Positions 28,598 to 37,434 of a stretch of 64,000 nt of DNA are shown here, piece after piece; the stretch's first letter is position 1, and every line of letters starts with the position of its first letter. The DNA lies in contig NZ_AUEA01000018.1 in the NCBI RefSeq assembly GCF_000425745.1, positions 22,664-86,663 of the forward strand. The letters are read 5' to 3'. The notes under the pieces are model-generated. The model searched no databases, was not told where the DNA came from, and worked only from the letters and a program-made list of their open reading frames with translations. The position numbers and the translations under genes were made by a program. The stretch comes from Pseudomonas cremoricolorata DSM 17059 = NBRC 16634 (GTDB lineage Bacteria; Pseudomonadota; Gammaproteobacteria; Pseudomonadales; Pseudomonadaceae).

Positions 28598-29292
28598 CGA
28601 CGTACCCCTTGCAGTTTCAGGCACACGAAGCCGGCCGCCATGCCCAGCAGGCCTGCCGCAACGAGCGCGGTTTCCCAGTGCCAGAGGCTGAACAGCACTG
28701 AGCAGAACAACGACACCAGCACACACACGGCGGTCGGCACATCGCGCACCCGTGGTGCGATCAGCGCGACGAAGGTGGCGACGATGGAGAAATCCAGGCC
28801 CAGGCCCTGCAAGTTGGGGATGCGCTGACCCAGCACGATGCCGGCGAAGGTGAACAGGTTCCAGGCGATGTAGAAGGTCAGCCCCACGCCCAGGGCATAC
28901 CAGCGGTTGAACTGGCGTTCGTCGTGCTGGCTGATAAGGGCGAAAAACTCGTCGGTCAGCAGAAAACCCAGGCCCAGCCGCCAGCGCAGCGGCTGCACCG
29001 CCAGCAGCGGGCGCATCGACAGCCCGTACAGCAGGTGCTGCGAGGTCAGCAACAGGCAGGTGAGCAGGATCGACAGCAGGCCGGCTCCGCTTTTCAGCAT
29101 GCCGATAGCCACCAGTTGCGCCGCTCCGGCGAACACGATGGCCGACAGACCCTGGCCCTGCCAGGCGCTAAGGTTGGCTTCGATGGCCATGGAGCCAGCC
29201 AGCAAGCCCCATGGGGCGACGGCCAGGCTCAGCGGCAAGATAGCGATGGCACCATGCAGAAAAGCCTGGCGGGCGAGAGCGGAAGGATTCAT
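28594..29292 (-). CDS. azlC: AzlC-type amino acid exporter subunit
   Basis: The large membrane subunit of an AzlC/YgaZ-type exporter, 232 residues with about six to seven hydrophobic helices. Family motifs include APWGLLAG near the N-terminus, GAAQLVAIGML and FLLTDEFFAL in the middle. It is the first gene of the azlC-azlD-araC unit, overlapping azlD by four bases. The substrate is not determinable; branched-chain amino acids, azaleucine or methionine are family precedents. Confidence 0.88.
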   Translation of the reverse strand: MNPSALARQAFLHGAIAILPLSLAVAPWGLLAGSMAIEANLSAWQGQGLSAIVFAGAAQLVAIGMLKSGAGLLSILLTCLLLTSQHLLYGLSMRPLLAVQPLRWRLGLGFLLTDEFFALISQHDERQFNRWYALGVGLTFYIAWNLFTFAGIVLGQRIPNLQGLGLDFSIVATFVALIAPRVRDVPTAVCVLVSLFCSVLFSLWHWETALVAAGLLGMAAGFVCLKLQGVRR

Positions 29293-29376
29293 GGGCAGGA
29301 CAACGACTGGACAAGGACGCTCAGCATGCCTGAACCCTCGAGACGCTGGCTTGAACGTTCTTGCTCAAGCCGCGCT

Positions 29377-30069
29377 TCAACGGTGGCTGGTGAGCAGGCG
29401 CTGGGCGCTGGCACAGCCGTTGATTTCCACGGCTTTTTGCAACAGCACCTGGCGCCTGCCAGGGTCGAGGTCACCGAGCAGGCGGTAGACCTCGGCCTGG
29501 AAATCGCGCTGGCGACCCCACTGCATCTGCAGACCCTGCGGACGACTGCGGCTACAGGCCAGCACCGCGGCAGGTTGCGGGTAGTACGAGGCGTACACCG
29601 TGGCCATGCCGGGCAGGGCGTCCAGCGCTTCGCGATAAGCCTGGCTGGCGTTGTAAGGCGGGCACCAGGTGGCGATGGCCGAGGCCGGCGGAGCGAAGCC
29701 CTGGCTCAGGCTTTGCTCCAGCAATGGGCAGGCGGCATCCGGGATCTGCGCCGCGGGCAGGTAGGTCATGTAGTACAGGGCCAGGCGATACTTGGCGACC
29801 GGGTGATCCAGGGCCACGGATTTTTTCAGCAAGGCTACCGCGGTGGGCAGGGTACGTGCCATGGCCTGACCCTGGCGGGTGAGTTCCGGATCGCTGTCGA
29901 GCACCGGCAGCAGCGGATTGCCCTCGCCCTGCGCGTCGGCTTGCTCGAGCAGCGGCAGCGCCTGCCGGTAGAGCAGGTCGGCATGGGCATCGATCTGCAC
30001 TTCGAGCGCCTGCGCCGTGAGCGGAGCGCACAGCATCAGCAGCCACGTGGCCCGCGAGCGGCGAATCAC
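29377..30069 (-). CDS. exported Sel1/TPR-like hypothetical protein
   Basis: A 230-residue protein with a signal peptide (VIRRSRATWLLMLCAPLTAQA) followed by alanine-rich helical repeats such as AVALLKKSVALDHPVAKYRL and CPLLEQSLSQGFAPPASA, which resemble Sel1-like repeats. Such repeats bind proteins. The GTG at 30069 is preferred because GGAG lies 8 bases upstream and a proper signal peptide results; the ATG at 30159 gives an unusual leader. Four Cys residues in the mature part may form disulfides. Function unknown. Confidence 0.65.
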   Translation of the reverse strand: MIRRSRATWLLMLCAPLTAQALEVQIDAHADLLYRQALPLLEQADAQGEGNPLLPVLDSDPELTRQGQAMARTLPTAVALLKKSVALDHPVAKYRLALYYMTYLPAAQIPDAACPLLEQSLSQGFAPPASAIATWCPPYNASQAYREALDALPGMATVYASYYPQPAAVLACSRSRPQGLQMQWGRQRDFQAEVYRLLGDLDPGRRQVLLQKAVEINGCASAQRLLTSHR

Positions 30070-30226
30070 AGGCCAGCTCCTGCTGCATGCGAAGTGCGCA
30101 AGGAGGCCTGTGGCAGGACAACGATTGGGGAATTCATGAATGACAAACGTATGCCTCAAGCCTGACAGGATCTGCGGCCTATTCTAGACACGCTTTGCGT
30201 AATGTCGGAAGTCCGGCTCATGGGAA

Positions 30227-31321
30227 TCAGACGAGCTTGACCGGCAGGGCGTTGCGCGCCGGGTGTTTTTCCTGGGCCAGGCCCAGTTTTGCGGTGATGA
30301 CCTTGGCCAGCGCGTTGTTGCCCAGGTCGTTGAAATGCAGCCGGTCGATGAACAGCTGCTCGGCGAATACCGGCGAGCTGCTGAGCATGCCGTTCATGTC
30401 GTAGCACGGCACGTCATCGGCCTGACGCTTGATGCGCCGGAAGAAACCTGCGTGGTGCTCGGCGCCGATTCCGACCAGCAACCCGTCGAACGGCTTGGCC
30501 TGCTGCTGCAGCGCGGCAAGCATGGCCTGCTCGGCGGCAGGCAGCACTTCCCGGCACCAGGGCAGCCACGGCTGCAGCATGAAGGTGAGGGTGGTGTCGC
30601 TGCCAGACAGTAGTTGCTGCCATTGTCGCAGGGTTCGACCGATGCTGTCGGCTGCGCGCATCAGTCGCTGCTCGGGCGGCGTGCAGGGGGCAGCGCTCGG
30701 CCGCGGCGGCGCCGACGGCTTGCGCCACCAGTGGCGCAGGCGTCGCCAGGTCGAATCGACAGGTGGCGGCACCTGTACGCCCTCGTGGAAAGTGCTGAGA
30801 AACTGCTCGCAGGCGCGCAGCTCGCTCTGCGCCGGGTCGCTGCCGATCAGTTCGGTCAGCGCTTCATGGGCCAGGGTGTTGAGCCCGCTGAGCAGCACCA
30901 CGTGCCCGACCCTGCTCAGCCGGTGTTGGTGGGTGAGAAACAGCAGCAGCTCCTGGGTCGCGTTCAACCCGCATCCGGCCAGGCTCAGCCAGGCTTCGCC
31001 GGTAAGGGTGCAGAGGCAGGAGGCGACGGTGCGTTCATCGCAGCTGGCGCCGATGCCCTGAGCGGTCGAGCCGCCGACCAGCAGGTTGACCCGCGCCAGT
31101 CCGCCGCGGTCGGCCAGGGACAGCCGTTTGCCGGCCCAATGGCTGTAGCGCAGGCCAAGGGCGTCGGTGTTGAGGGTTGGCGAGCGGTAGTCACGTTCCT
31201 GCACGTACAGGGTCAGCGGCAGGCGCCTGTGGCCAAGCCTGATGAAACGCTGGTAGTCCTCGGCCAGCGCCGCCGCACTGGCGGCGCCCAGGTGGGCAGC
31301 GGTTATCGAAGGCTGACTCAT
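30227..31321 (-). CDS. SGNH/GDSL-type hydrolase-like protein
   Basis: A 364-residue cytosolic protein with an SGNH-hydrolase layout: block I GGSTAQGIG (nucleophile Ser85), a block III-like LSGLNTL, and a C-terminal catalytic pair FIDRLHFNDLGN (Asp326, His329). The central part (residues 185-225) is a Pro/Arg-rich insert. Similar Pseudomonas proteins have, to my memory, carried the label 'inducer of phenazine A'; I cannot verify this. It is the last gene of an operon with a YqcI/YcgG protein and a LysE exporter, 13 bases after lysE, suggesting a shared small-molecule pathway. Confidence 0.65.
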   Translation of the reverse strand: MSQPSITAAHLGAASAAALAEDYQRFIRLGHRRLPLTLYVQERDYRSPTLNTDALGLRYSHWAGKRLSLADRGGLARVNLLVGGSTAQGIGASCDERTVASCLCTLTGEAWLSLAGCGLNATQELLLFLTHQHRLSRVGHVVLLSGLNTLAHEALTELIGSDPAQSELRACEQFLSTFHEGVQVPPPVDSTWRRLRHWWRKPSAPPRPSAAPCTPPEQRLMRAADSIGRTLRQWQQLLSGSDTTLTFMLQPWLPWCREVLPAAEQAMLAALQQQAKPFDGLLVGIGAEHHAGFFRRIKRQADDVPCYDMNGMLSSSPVFAEQLFIDRLHFNDLGNNALAKVITAKLGLAQEKHPARNALPVKLV

Positions 31322-31334
31322 CGCAGTACGACCT

Positions 31335-31970
31335 TCATTCCAGCAGCGCGCGCAGGTTGTACGCCAGGCCTACGGCGGCGATCAGCATCAGCATGACCCC
31401 GGACACCAGGGTGATCAGGCGGTTGCTGCGCGGCGAGGCGATCTTGCCGATGGCGAAAATGTACAGGCTCAGTACCGCGAAATCGATGGCGATCCACAGC
31501 AGCGACAGCACCACCATGCTTTTTTCGAACGACTCGGTGATCTGGATGAACTGCGGAAAGAAAGAAATGAAAAAGATGATGTCTTTGGGGTTCGAGATAC
31601 CCACCATGAAGCCCTGCCACAGCCCCCCGCGCCCTGGGCGCGGCGCTGCATCCGGCGCGGGCTCTGCGCTGCGCGTCTGAGGCTGCAGGGCTTCTTTCAA
31701 GGTGCCGAAGGCGATATAGCCGATGAACAGGCAGCCCAGCAGGCTCATGCCGCTGAGCCAGGCCTGGTCGATGGCCGCGCTGGTCATGATGATCCAGGCT
31801 GCCGCAGCGATCAGCACCAGCGACGCCCAGTTGGTGCCCAGCGCGGTGAACAGCGCCTTGCGTGGGCCGGACGCGGCGGCGGTGTTGACGATCAGCGCCA
31901 CCACCGGGCCGGGCGTGGCGATCAGCAGCAGGACGGTCAGGGCGTAGGTGGCGGTCAGCGCGGTATTCAC
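31335..31970 (-). CDS. LysE family exporter
   Basis: A 211-residue inner-membrane exporter of the LysE/RhtB family with six hydrophobic helices, the signature TPGPVVALIVNTAAASGPRK near the N-terminus and GISNPKDIIFFISFFPQF in the middle. It overlaps the upstream YqcI/YcgG gene by four bases (ATGA) and is followed by the SGNH protein gene. The likely job is export of an amino acid or a derivative made by the neighbours. Confidence 0.9.
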   Translation of the reverse strand: MNTALTATYALTVLLLIATPGPVVALIVNTAAASGPRKALFTALGTNWASLVLIAAAAWIIMTSAAIDQAWLSGMSLLGCLFIGYIAFGTLKEALQPQTRSAEPAPDAAPRPGRGGLWQGFMVGISNPKDIIFFISFFPQFIQITESFEKSMVVLSLLWIAIDFAVLSLYIFAIGKIASPRSNRLITLVSGVMLMLIAAVGLAYNLRALLE

Positions 31971-32749
31971 GGTTCATTCTCGTTGAGGGTGTCGTCGGCA
32001 TGCAGCGCGCGGAACGGACAGCGCTGCGGGTTCAGCGATCCGGGTTCCTGCAGCTGGTACTGCTGCCATTCGTAGTTATCCGCAGCGCCGAAGAAGCCAA
32101 GGCTCGCGGGGATGGTTCCATCGTTGTAATCAGCGACGCGCTGGCGAATGCGCTGGCGAATGCGTCGGCCGCTTTCGCTGTGGGCGCTGGCCACTTCGTC
32201 GAAGCTTTCTCTGGGATTGATGACGAAGACCGTATGCGCGCCCAGGTTGCGGCTTCTCATCAGGGCATGGCCGGGAAAGCTCATGTTGATGAACAGCGGC
32301 ATGCCGTTGAAACAGAATGCCCATTGCGTGTCGTGCGGATCGCGGGCGACTTCATCCGGCCATGGGTAAGGGTCGAGGCGGTGCACCTGCTGCAGCACGT
32401 CCCAGGCCAATGACTGTTGATCGGCCAGGTCGCTGTCAGGCGCGGTCTGCAGAAACACCAGCAACGGGTTGCCGATGCGCTGCTTGAGGGCGATCGGCTG
32501 CAGCAGCTCGACGTAATTGCGCAAGCCATTGGCAATATCGGCCGCCAGCGCTTCGGCCCGGGCGAACACCAGATGGCAGGTTTGCCCGGCCACCGCCTTG
32601 CGCCCGAACAGACACGGAAAGCTCGGGTCGGCAAGGCGTGTGCGGAACTGGCGCAGCGCGGCGCAGGTCCAGTGCTGTTGATCGGCCGCATGTTCATCGG
32701 CAAGCTCTAGCGCATCCAGGCGATAGCATTTTCCATAACCCGTAAACAT
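31967..32749 (-). CDS. YqcI/YcgG family protein, possible heme N-oxygenase
   Basis: A 260-residue protein of the YqcI/YcgG family. Visible conserved segments are DPSFPCLFGRKAV (Cys46), FCFNGMPLFINMSFPGHALM and PRESFDEVA, followed by a YNDGTIPASLG-type end. Some family members are heme-dependent enzymes that N-hydroxylate arginine or related guanidines, with a conserved Cys as likely heme ligand; I recall this from work on natural-product pathways. The ATG at 32749 has GAGGG five bases upstream and is preferred over 32773. It is the first gene of the operon with lysE and the SGNH gene, and divergent from the LysR gene. Confidence 0.75.
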   Translation of the reverse strand: MFTGYGKCYRLDALELADEHAADQQHWTCAALRQFRTRLADPSFPCLFGRKAVAGQTCHLVFARAEALAADIANGLRNYVELLQPIALKQRIGNPLLVFLQTAPDSDLADQQSLAWDVLQQVHRLDPYPWPDEVARDPHDTQWAFCFNGMPLFINMSFPGHALMRSRNLGAHTVFVINPRESFDEVASAHSESGRRIRQRIRQRVADYNDGTIPASLGFFGAADNYEWQQYQLQEPGSLNPQRCPFRALHADDTLNENEP

Positions 32750-32907
32750 TATTCCCTCAAGGGCGTCGACCACTGCTCGCAGGCACCACGAAGGCGCCTG
32801 AGCTGGAGGTAGTAGGTATTCACGGCATTTTCAGAGATGGTCCGGGCGTTGTAAAACCGGTGGAACTATGACCTACTATTAGTTTTACTCATGATTAGGC
32901 GGTGCCG

Positions 32908-33828
32908 ATGTCGGAACGCATCCAAGCTCTACATGCCCTGCGCGCATTCGAGGTGGCCTCTCGCTATGGCTCCTTCACCCGCGCCGCCCAAGAGCTGGCA
33001 TTGACTCAGGGTGCGGTCAGCCATCACGTCAAGACCCTCGAGGATTTGTTCGGTTGCAGCCTGTTCGAGCGCCGCGGACCGAAGCTGCACCTGACCGAGC
33101 ACGGCCGTTTGCTGGCCCAGGAACTCAAGGTCGGCTTCAAGATCATCGAAAACGCCTGCTCGCTGTTGCGCCAGGATCGCTACGGCCTGCGCCTGAAGGC
33201 ACCTTCGACACTGACGGTGCGCTGGCTGTTGCGGGCCCTGGATGGCTTCAAGAAAGTCGACGACAACTGCAGCGTGCAGTTGTCGAGCGTGTGGATGGAC
33301 ATTGATTCGGTGGACTTCTACTCCGAGCCCTATGACTGCGCCATCCTGCTGGGCAACGGCCGCTTTGCCGCCGATGTGGAAAGCTGCAAGCTGTTCGATG
33401 AATGGCTGATTCCAGTCTGCCACCCGGACTACCTGCCCAGCCCGTCGCCTGATCTTTCGATACTGGCGCAATGCGAACTGCTGCATCCCTCACCGGATCG
33501 GCGCGACTGGCGGCGCTGGCTGGCACGCCTTGAAGCGCTGCACATCGGCCTCGACCAGGGGCAGGTGTTCGACACCCTCGATCAAGGCATTTCCGCCGCC
33601 CAGCAGGGCCTGGGCATCTCGGTGGTCGATCTGGTGCTGGCCAGTGCCGACCTTGCAGCCGGGCGCCTGATCACCCCGTTCAAGCAGGCGGTGTCGACCG
33701 GTGACGGCTATTACATGACCTGGCTCAAGGCCAGCCCCAAGGCGCGGCAGATGCACAAATTGCGCGACTACCTGCTCGGTCAGGTGCCGTCTGCGCTCAA
33801 TCGCGACCTCAACTACCTCTACGACTGA
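32908..33828 (+). CDS. LysR family regulator (GcvA-like)
   Basis: A 306-residue LysR-type regulator: N-terminal winged helix (residues 1-60, with ASRYGSFTRAAQELALTQGA and VSHHVKTLEDLFGCSLFERR) and a C-terminal LysR substrate-binding domain. The sequence style (HALRAFEVASRYGSF, LTVRWLLRAL) resembles the GcvA subgroup. It is divergent from the YqcI/YcgG-lysE-SGNH operon with a 158-base gap, the usual arrangement for a LysR target, so it probably controls that operon. The ATG at 32908 is chosen; a GTG six bases earlier is also possible. Confidence 0.88.
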   Translation: MSERIQALHALRAFEVASRYGSFTRAAQELALTQGAVSHHVKTLEDLFGCSLFERRGPKLHLTEHGRLLAQELKVGFKIIENACSLLRQDRYGLRLKAPSTLTVRWLLRALDGFKKVDDNCSVQLSSVWMDIDSVDFYSEPYDCAILLGNGRFAADVESCKLFDEWLIPVCHPDYLPSPSPDLSILAQCELLHPSPDRRDWRRWLARLEALHIGLDQGQVFDTLDQGISAAQQGLGISVVDLVLASADLAAGRLITPFKQAVSTGDGYYMTWLKASPKARQMHKLRDYLLGQVPSALNRDLNYLYD

Positions 33829-33842
33829 GGCTGCGCCAGGCC

Positions 33843-34529
33843 TCAGTGCAGGTTGCGCCGCTCACTGACGCATGCGTTGGCGCGCTCGGCCAACTGGTCG
33901 AGATGTTCATCGCGCTGGGCTTCAGCGGCGATCATGGCCTGCTCGCCGTGTTGCTTGAGCAGGTAGGCATGAATCTGGCGAACTTCGACGGTCTGGTAGA
34001 TCGGCGCGATGTCGAGACGACCGATCAATGCCCCACTGGGCTGGCCGGTGCTGCTCATCAGCACCTGCGGGCCGCTGGCCTGTACCACCTGCAGGCCCAT
34101 GGCTTCGAACCAGGCCACCTGGTGCGCGAACGCGTTGAGTTCCAGGCGCGGGTAGCGAGCGTGCAGATCGGCCAGCAGCGCCCGCGCGATGCCTTGCCGG
34201 CGATGGGCGGGGTCGACTGCCATGAACGCCAGGGTACAGGCCTGAGCATCGTCACTGGCGGGAATCGCCAGGGCGAAGCCGAGCAGGCGTTCGGGCGCAT
34301 CGGCGTCCAGCGCCAGGGTCAGCGTTACCGACAGACCGCGGGTGCCATCGAGTGCCTGCAGGTATTGATGCACTTCCAGGCCGACACCGTACTGGTACAG
34401 CGGGTACAACGGGTTGTCAGCACTGATGGCCACGCTGCTCAGCTCGCCAACATGGTCGATCACCAATTGACGAATCTGGTTCTGGAAGGATTCTGGGGGC
34501 ACACCGTCGAGGCGGTGGAGGATGAACAT
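33843..34529 (-). CDS. GNAT family N-acetyltransferase
   Basis: A 228-residue protein with a GNAT fold in its middle; the acetyl-CoA loop is visible as LAFMAVDPAHRRQGIARALL (RRQGIA matching the Q/RxxGxG/A motif) followed by DLHARYPRLELNAF. The C-terminal third (YQTVEVRQIHAYLLKQHGEQ) is an extra helical region. The ATG at 34529 is preferred over 34568. It converges on the LysR gene with 14 bases between them. Substrate unknown. Confidence 0.78.
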   Translation of the reverse strand: MFILHRLDGVPPESFQNQIRQLVIDHVGELSSVAISADNPLYPLYQYGVGLEVHQYLQALDGTRGLSVTLTLALDADAPERLLGFALAIPASDDAQACTLAFMAVDPAHRRQGIARALLADLHARYPRLELNAFAHQVAWFEAMGLQVVQASGPQVLMSSTGQPSGALIGRLDIAPIYQTVEVRQIHAYLLKQHGEQAMIAAEAQRDEHLDQLAERANACVSERRNLH

Positions 34530-34628
34530 CGCAGGTACGGCTCCGGCTGGACTGACTGACCTGCGCACGGCGGCGCAGGCCGGCCAGTCTACCGTTTTTC
34601 ACGCGTTGGCGGGGCGGCTCCGACCTGC

Positions 34629-35786
34629 CTACCAGAGCGCCTTGGACGCCGCGCCGATGACCCGGGCGAATACCGTGATGGCGGCGTCGACTTCAGCTTC
34701 GCTGCTGTAGCGGCCCAGGCTGATACGCACGCTGCTGCGCGCCGCCTGCTCATCGAGGCCCAGCGCCAGCAGCACATGAGAGGCGGCGTTGCTGGCTGAA
34801 TTGCAAGCCGAGGTGGACGACAGGGCCAGCTCGGTGCTCAGCGCCCCCGGGTTGAAGCCGGCGGCGGCGATGCGCAGGTTGAGGGTGTGCGGCACGCGCT
34901 GACGAATGCTGCCATTGACAGCCGTGCCGGGCAGCGCCAGCAGGCCTTCATGCAGGCGCTGGCTGAGCTGTTGCAGGCGCCGATGCTCGGTATCACCGGG
35001 TTCACCGGAGAGCTCGAAGGCATAGCCCATGCCGACGATCTGATGGCTGGCCAGCGTGCCCGAGCGCATGCCACGCTCGTGACCTCCGCCGTGCATCTGC
35101 GCACGCAGCAGCGCCTGTGCCCGCGGCCCGACATACAGCGCGCCAATGCCTTTGGGGCCATAGACCTTGTGTGCCGAGAACGACATCAGGTCTACCGCCT
35201 GACGACCAAGATCGATCTCCAGTTTGCCAACCGCCTGCGCCGCGTCGACGTGCAACAGGGCGCCGTGGGCGCGCACCAGCTCGCCAATCGCGGCGAAGTC
35301 GGTGAGGGTGCCCAACTCGTTGTTGACCGCCATCAACGACACCAGGCGGGTGTCGGCCCGCAGCGCGGCGCGCACCGTTTCGGGCTGAACAAGGCCGTCG
35401 GCATCGGGCAACAGGCGCGTGACCGTCCAGCCGCGCTGCTCGAGCTGCGCTGCGGTGTCCAGTACGGCCTTGTGCTCCAGCGCGCTGGTCAGCAGGTGCC
35501 CCGGTTGCGCGAAGGCCTCGGCGATGCCTTTGAGCGCCAGGTTGTTCGACTCGGTGGCGCCGGAGGTCCAGACGATCTGTTCTGCCGCGGCCTTGATACG
35601 GCTGGCCACCTGGTGCCGCGCCTGCTCGACCCGTGCCCGCGCCGCGCTGCCATAGGCATGCCCTGAGGAGGCTGGATTGCCGAACTCACTGTGACGACCC
35701 AGACAGGTGAGCATCATCTCGATGACGCGGTCATCGACGGGCGTGGTGGCGGCGTAATCGAAATACAGGGGCGATGGCGAGTTCAT
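34629..35786 (-). CDS. cysteine desulfurase, NifS/IscS family
   Basis: A PLP enzyme of 385 residues that converts L-cysteine to alanine and transfers sulfur to an acceptor. Signatures are YFDYAATTPVDDRV, the PLP lysine in MSFSAHKVYGPKG, and the loop cysteine in SSTSACNSASNAASHVLLAL. The C-terminus RISLGRYSSEAEVDAAI fits the family. It stands alone, away from an isc or suf operon, so it is a paralog, perhaps for thiolation or specific Fe-S proteins. The ATG at 35786 starts MNSPSPLYFDYAATTP as expected. Confidence 0.9.
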   Translation of the reverse strand: MNSPSPLYFDYAATTPVDDRVIEMMLTCLGRHSEFGNPASSGHAYGSAARARVEQARHQVASRIKAAAEQIVWTSGATESNNLALKGIAEAFAQPGHLLTSALEHKAVLDTAAQLEQRGWTVTRLLPDADGLVQPETVRAALRADTRLVSLMAVNNELGTLTDFAAIGELVRAHGALLHVDAAQAVGKLEIDLGRQAVDLMSFSAHKVYGPKGIGALYVGPRAQALLRAQMHGGGHERGMRSGTLASHQIVGMGYAFELSGEPGDTEHRRLQQLSQRLHEGLLALPGTAVNGSIRQRVPHTLNLRIAAAGFNPGALSTELALSSTSACNSASNAASHVLLALGLDEQAARSSVRISLGRYSSEAEVDAAITVFARVIGAASKALW

Positions 35787-36093
35787 GGCGCTGTGCAGGT
35801 CCGTGCAGGGTGAAAGGTGCAGGTGAGGGGGACATGCTACGGGGCGAGGAGGGCAAAGGTTTTTCGTTTTTTCGCTCTGTTGGTCGCCGTGGCGGAACAG
35901 AATTTCGGAAATATCCGCTTGCGCAGAAAATTCATCCTGAACTGCACACCATTGGGTTCAAACAGATATCCCAGTGTCGCTCAGGTAGAAGTGCAGGTCG
36001 TTCGTAGGCGCTTTACTGGGTGCACAACAACGATAACGCTGCCCATCTGCAGCACACCCTACAGGCTGCCTATGGAAACCGGAGAGCACGCGC
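35787..36093. other. divergent intergenic region
   Basis: About 300 bases between the cysteine desulfurase and the MHS transporter, less GC-rich than its surroundings (notably 35860-35945). It should hold both promoters. I see no RNA gene or clear operator. A CGGAGAG ribosome site precedes the transporter ATG. Confidence 0.4.
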
Positions 36094-37434
36094 ATGTCCG
36101 TCACACATGAGGTCCCCCCAGCCACCCTTCGCCGGGTAATCGCCGCATCAGCGGTAGGCAATTTCGTCGAGTGGTTCGACTTTGCGGTTTATGGCTTTCT
36201 CGCCACCCTGATCGCCAGCCAGTTCTTCGCCAGCTCCGATCCAGGCGTCGGTCTGCTCAAGACCTTCGCGGTGTTTGCCGTGGCCTTCGCCCTGCGCCCG
36301 CTGGGCGGGGTGGTGTTCGGCGCGCTCGGTGATCGGCTTGGACGCAAGCGCGTGCTGTCGATGACCATCCTGATGATGGCCGGCTCGACCACCTTGATCG
36401 GGCTGTTGCCCACCTATGCCAGCATCGGCTTGCTGGCCCCCGTGCTGTTGACCCTGGCGCGCTGCATTCAGGGCTTTTCCGCAGGCGGCGAATACGCCGG
36501 TGCCTGCGCTTACCTGATGGAACACGCGCCTCGGGAAAAACGTGCCTTCTACGGCAGTTTCGTCCCCGTTTCGACCTTTTCCGCCTTCGCCTGCGCCGCG
36601 GTGCTGGCCTATGGTCTGGAGGCCAGCCTGTCGGCCGAAGCGATGGCCAGCTGGGGATGGCGCATACCGTTTCTGGTCGCCGCACCCCTGGGCCTGGTAG
36701 GGCTGTATCTGCGCTGGCGCATGGAGGAAACCCCGGCGTTTCGCGCGGCCATGGCCGAAGGCAAGCAGCATGAACATTCACCGCTCAAGGACACCCTACG
36801 CCACCATGGACGCACGATCTGCAACCTGGGTGCGTTCATTTCATTGACGGCGCTGTCGTTCTACATGTTCACCACCTACTTCGCCACCTACCTGCAACTG
36901 GTCGGCAACCTGAGTCGTGCGCAGTCGCTGTTGGTGACCACGGTGGCCTTGCTGTTCGCCGCCGGCGGCTGCCCGCTGGCCGGCGCGCTGTCCGACCGAT
37001 TCGGTCGGCGCCGGACCATCATGTTCACCTGCTTCTGGGTCATCGCCTGCGTGTTCCCGGCCTATTGGCTTGCCAGTTCGGGGTCGTTGTCCTACGCATT
37101 GGTGGGTGTCATTCTGCTCGCCGTCGGGGCACTGACCAGTGGTGTCGTCACCGCTGCCTTGCTTTCGGAGAGCTTCCCCACCCGCAGCCGCTACACCGCT
37201 TCGGCCATCACGTACAACGTCGCCTACACGCTGTTCGGCGGCACCGCGCCGCTGGTCGCAACCTGGCTGATCAGCCAGACCGGCAGCAGCCTGGCGCCAG
37301 CGTTCTACTTGGTGGTAATCGCCTTGCTGGCGCTGGTGGGCGGTCTGGCATTGCCGGAAACCTCACGCGTGTCTCTGCATGATGAGAGCCCCCATGCAGG
37401 CAACACGCCGCGCGCCGCCGCCTCAGGTGCGTAA
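36094..37434 (+). CDS. MHS-family MFS transporter (KgtP/ProP type)
   Basis: A 446-residue proton symporter of the metabolite:H+ symporter branch of MFS, which carries dicarboxylates, 2-oxoglutarate, citrate or betaine. Typical motifs are VGNFVEWFDFAVYGFLAT at the N-terminus, GALGDRLGRKRVL in loop 2-3, GEYAGACAYLMEHAP and SDRFGRRRTI in loop 8-9. The substrate is not determinable. Its 3' end overlaps the convergent histidine kinase gene by 12 bases, an unusual tail-to-tail arrangement. Confidence 0.88.
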   Translation: MSVTHEVPPATLRRVIAASAVGNFVEWFDFAVYGFLATLIASQFFASSDPGVGLLKTFAVFAVAFALRPLGGVVFGALGDRLGRKRVLSMTILMMAGSTTLIGLLPTYASIGLLAPVLLTLARCIQGFSAGGEYAGACAYLMEHAPREKRAFYGSFVPVSTFSAFACAAVLAYGLEASLSAEAMASWGWRIPFLVAAPLGLVGLYLRWRMEETPAFRAAMAEGKQHEHSPLKDTLRHHGRTICNLGAFISLTALSFYMFTTYFATYLQLVGNLSRAQSLLVTTVALLFAAGGCPLAGALSDRFGRRRTIMFTCFWVIACVFPAYWLASSGSLSYALVGVILLAVGALTSGVVTAALLSESFPTRSRYTASAITYNVAYTLFGGTAPLVATWLISQTGSSLAPAFYLVVIALLALVGGLALPETSRVSLHDESPHAGNTPRAAASGA

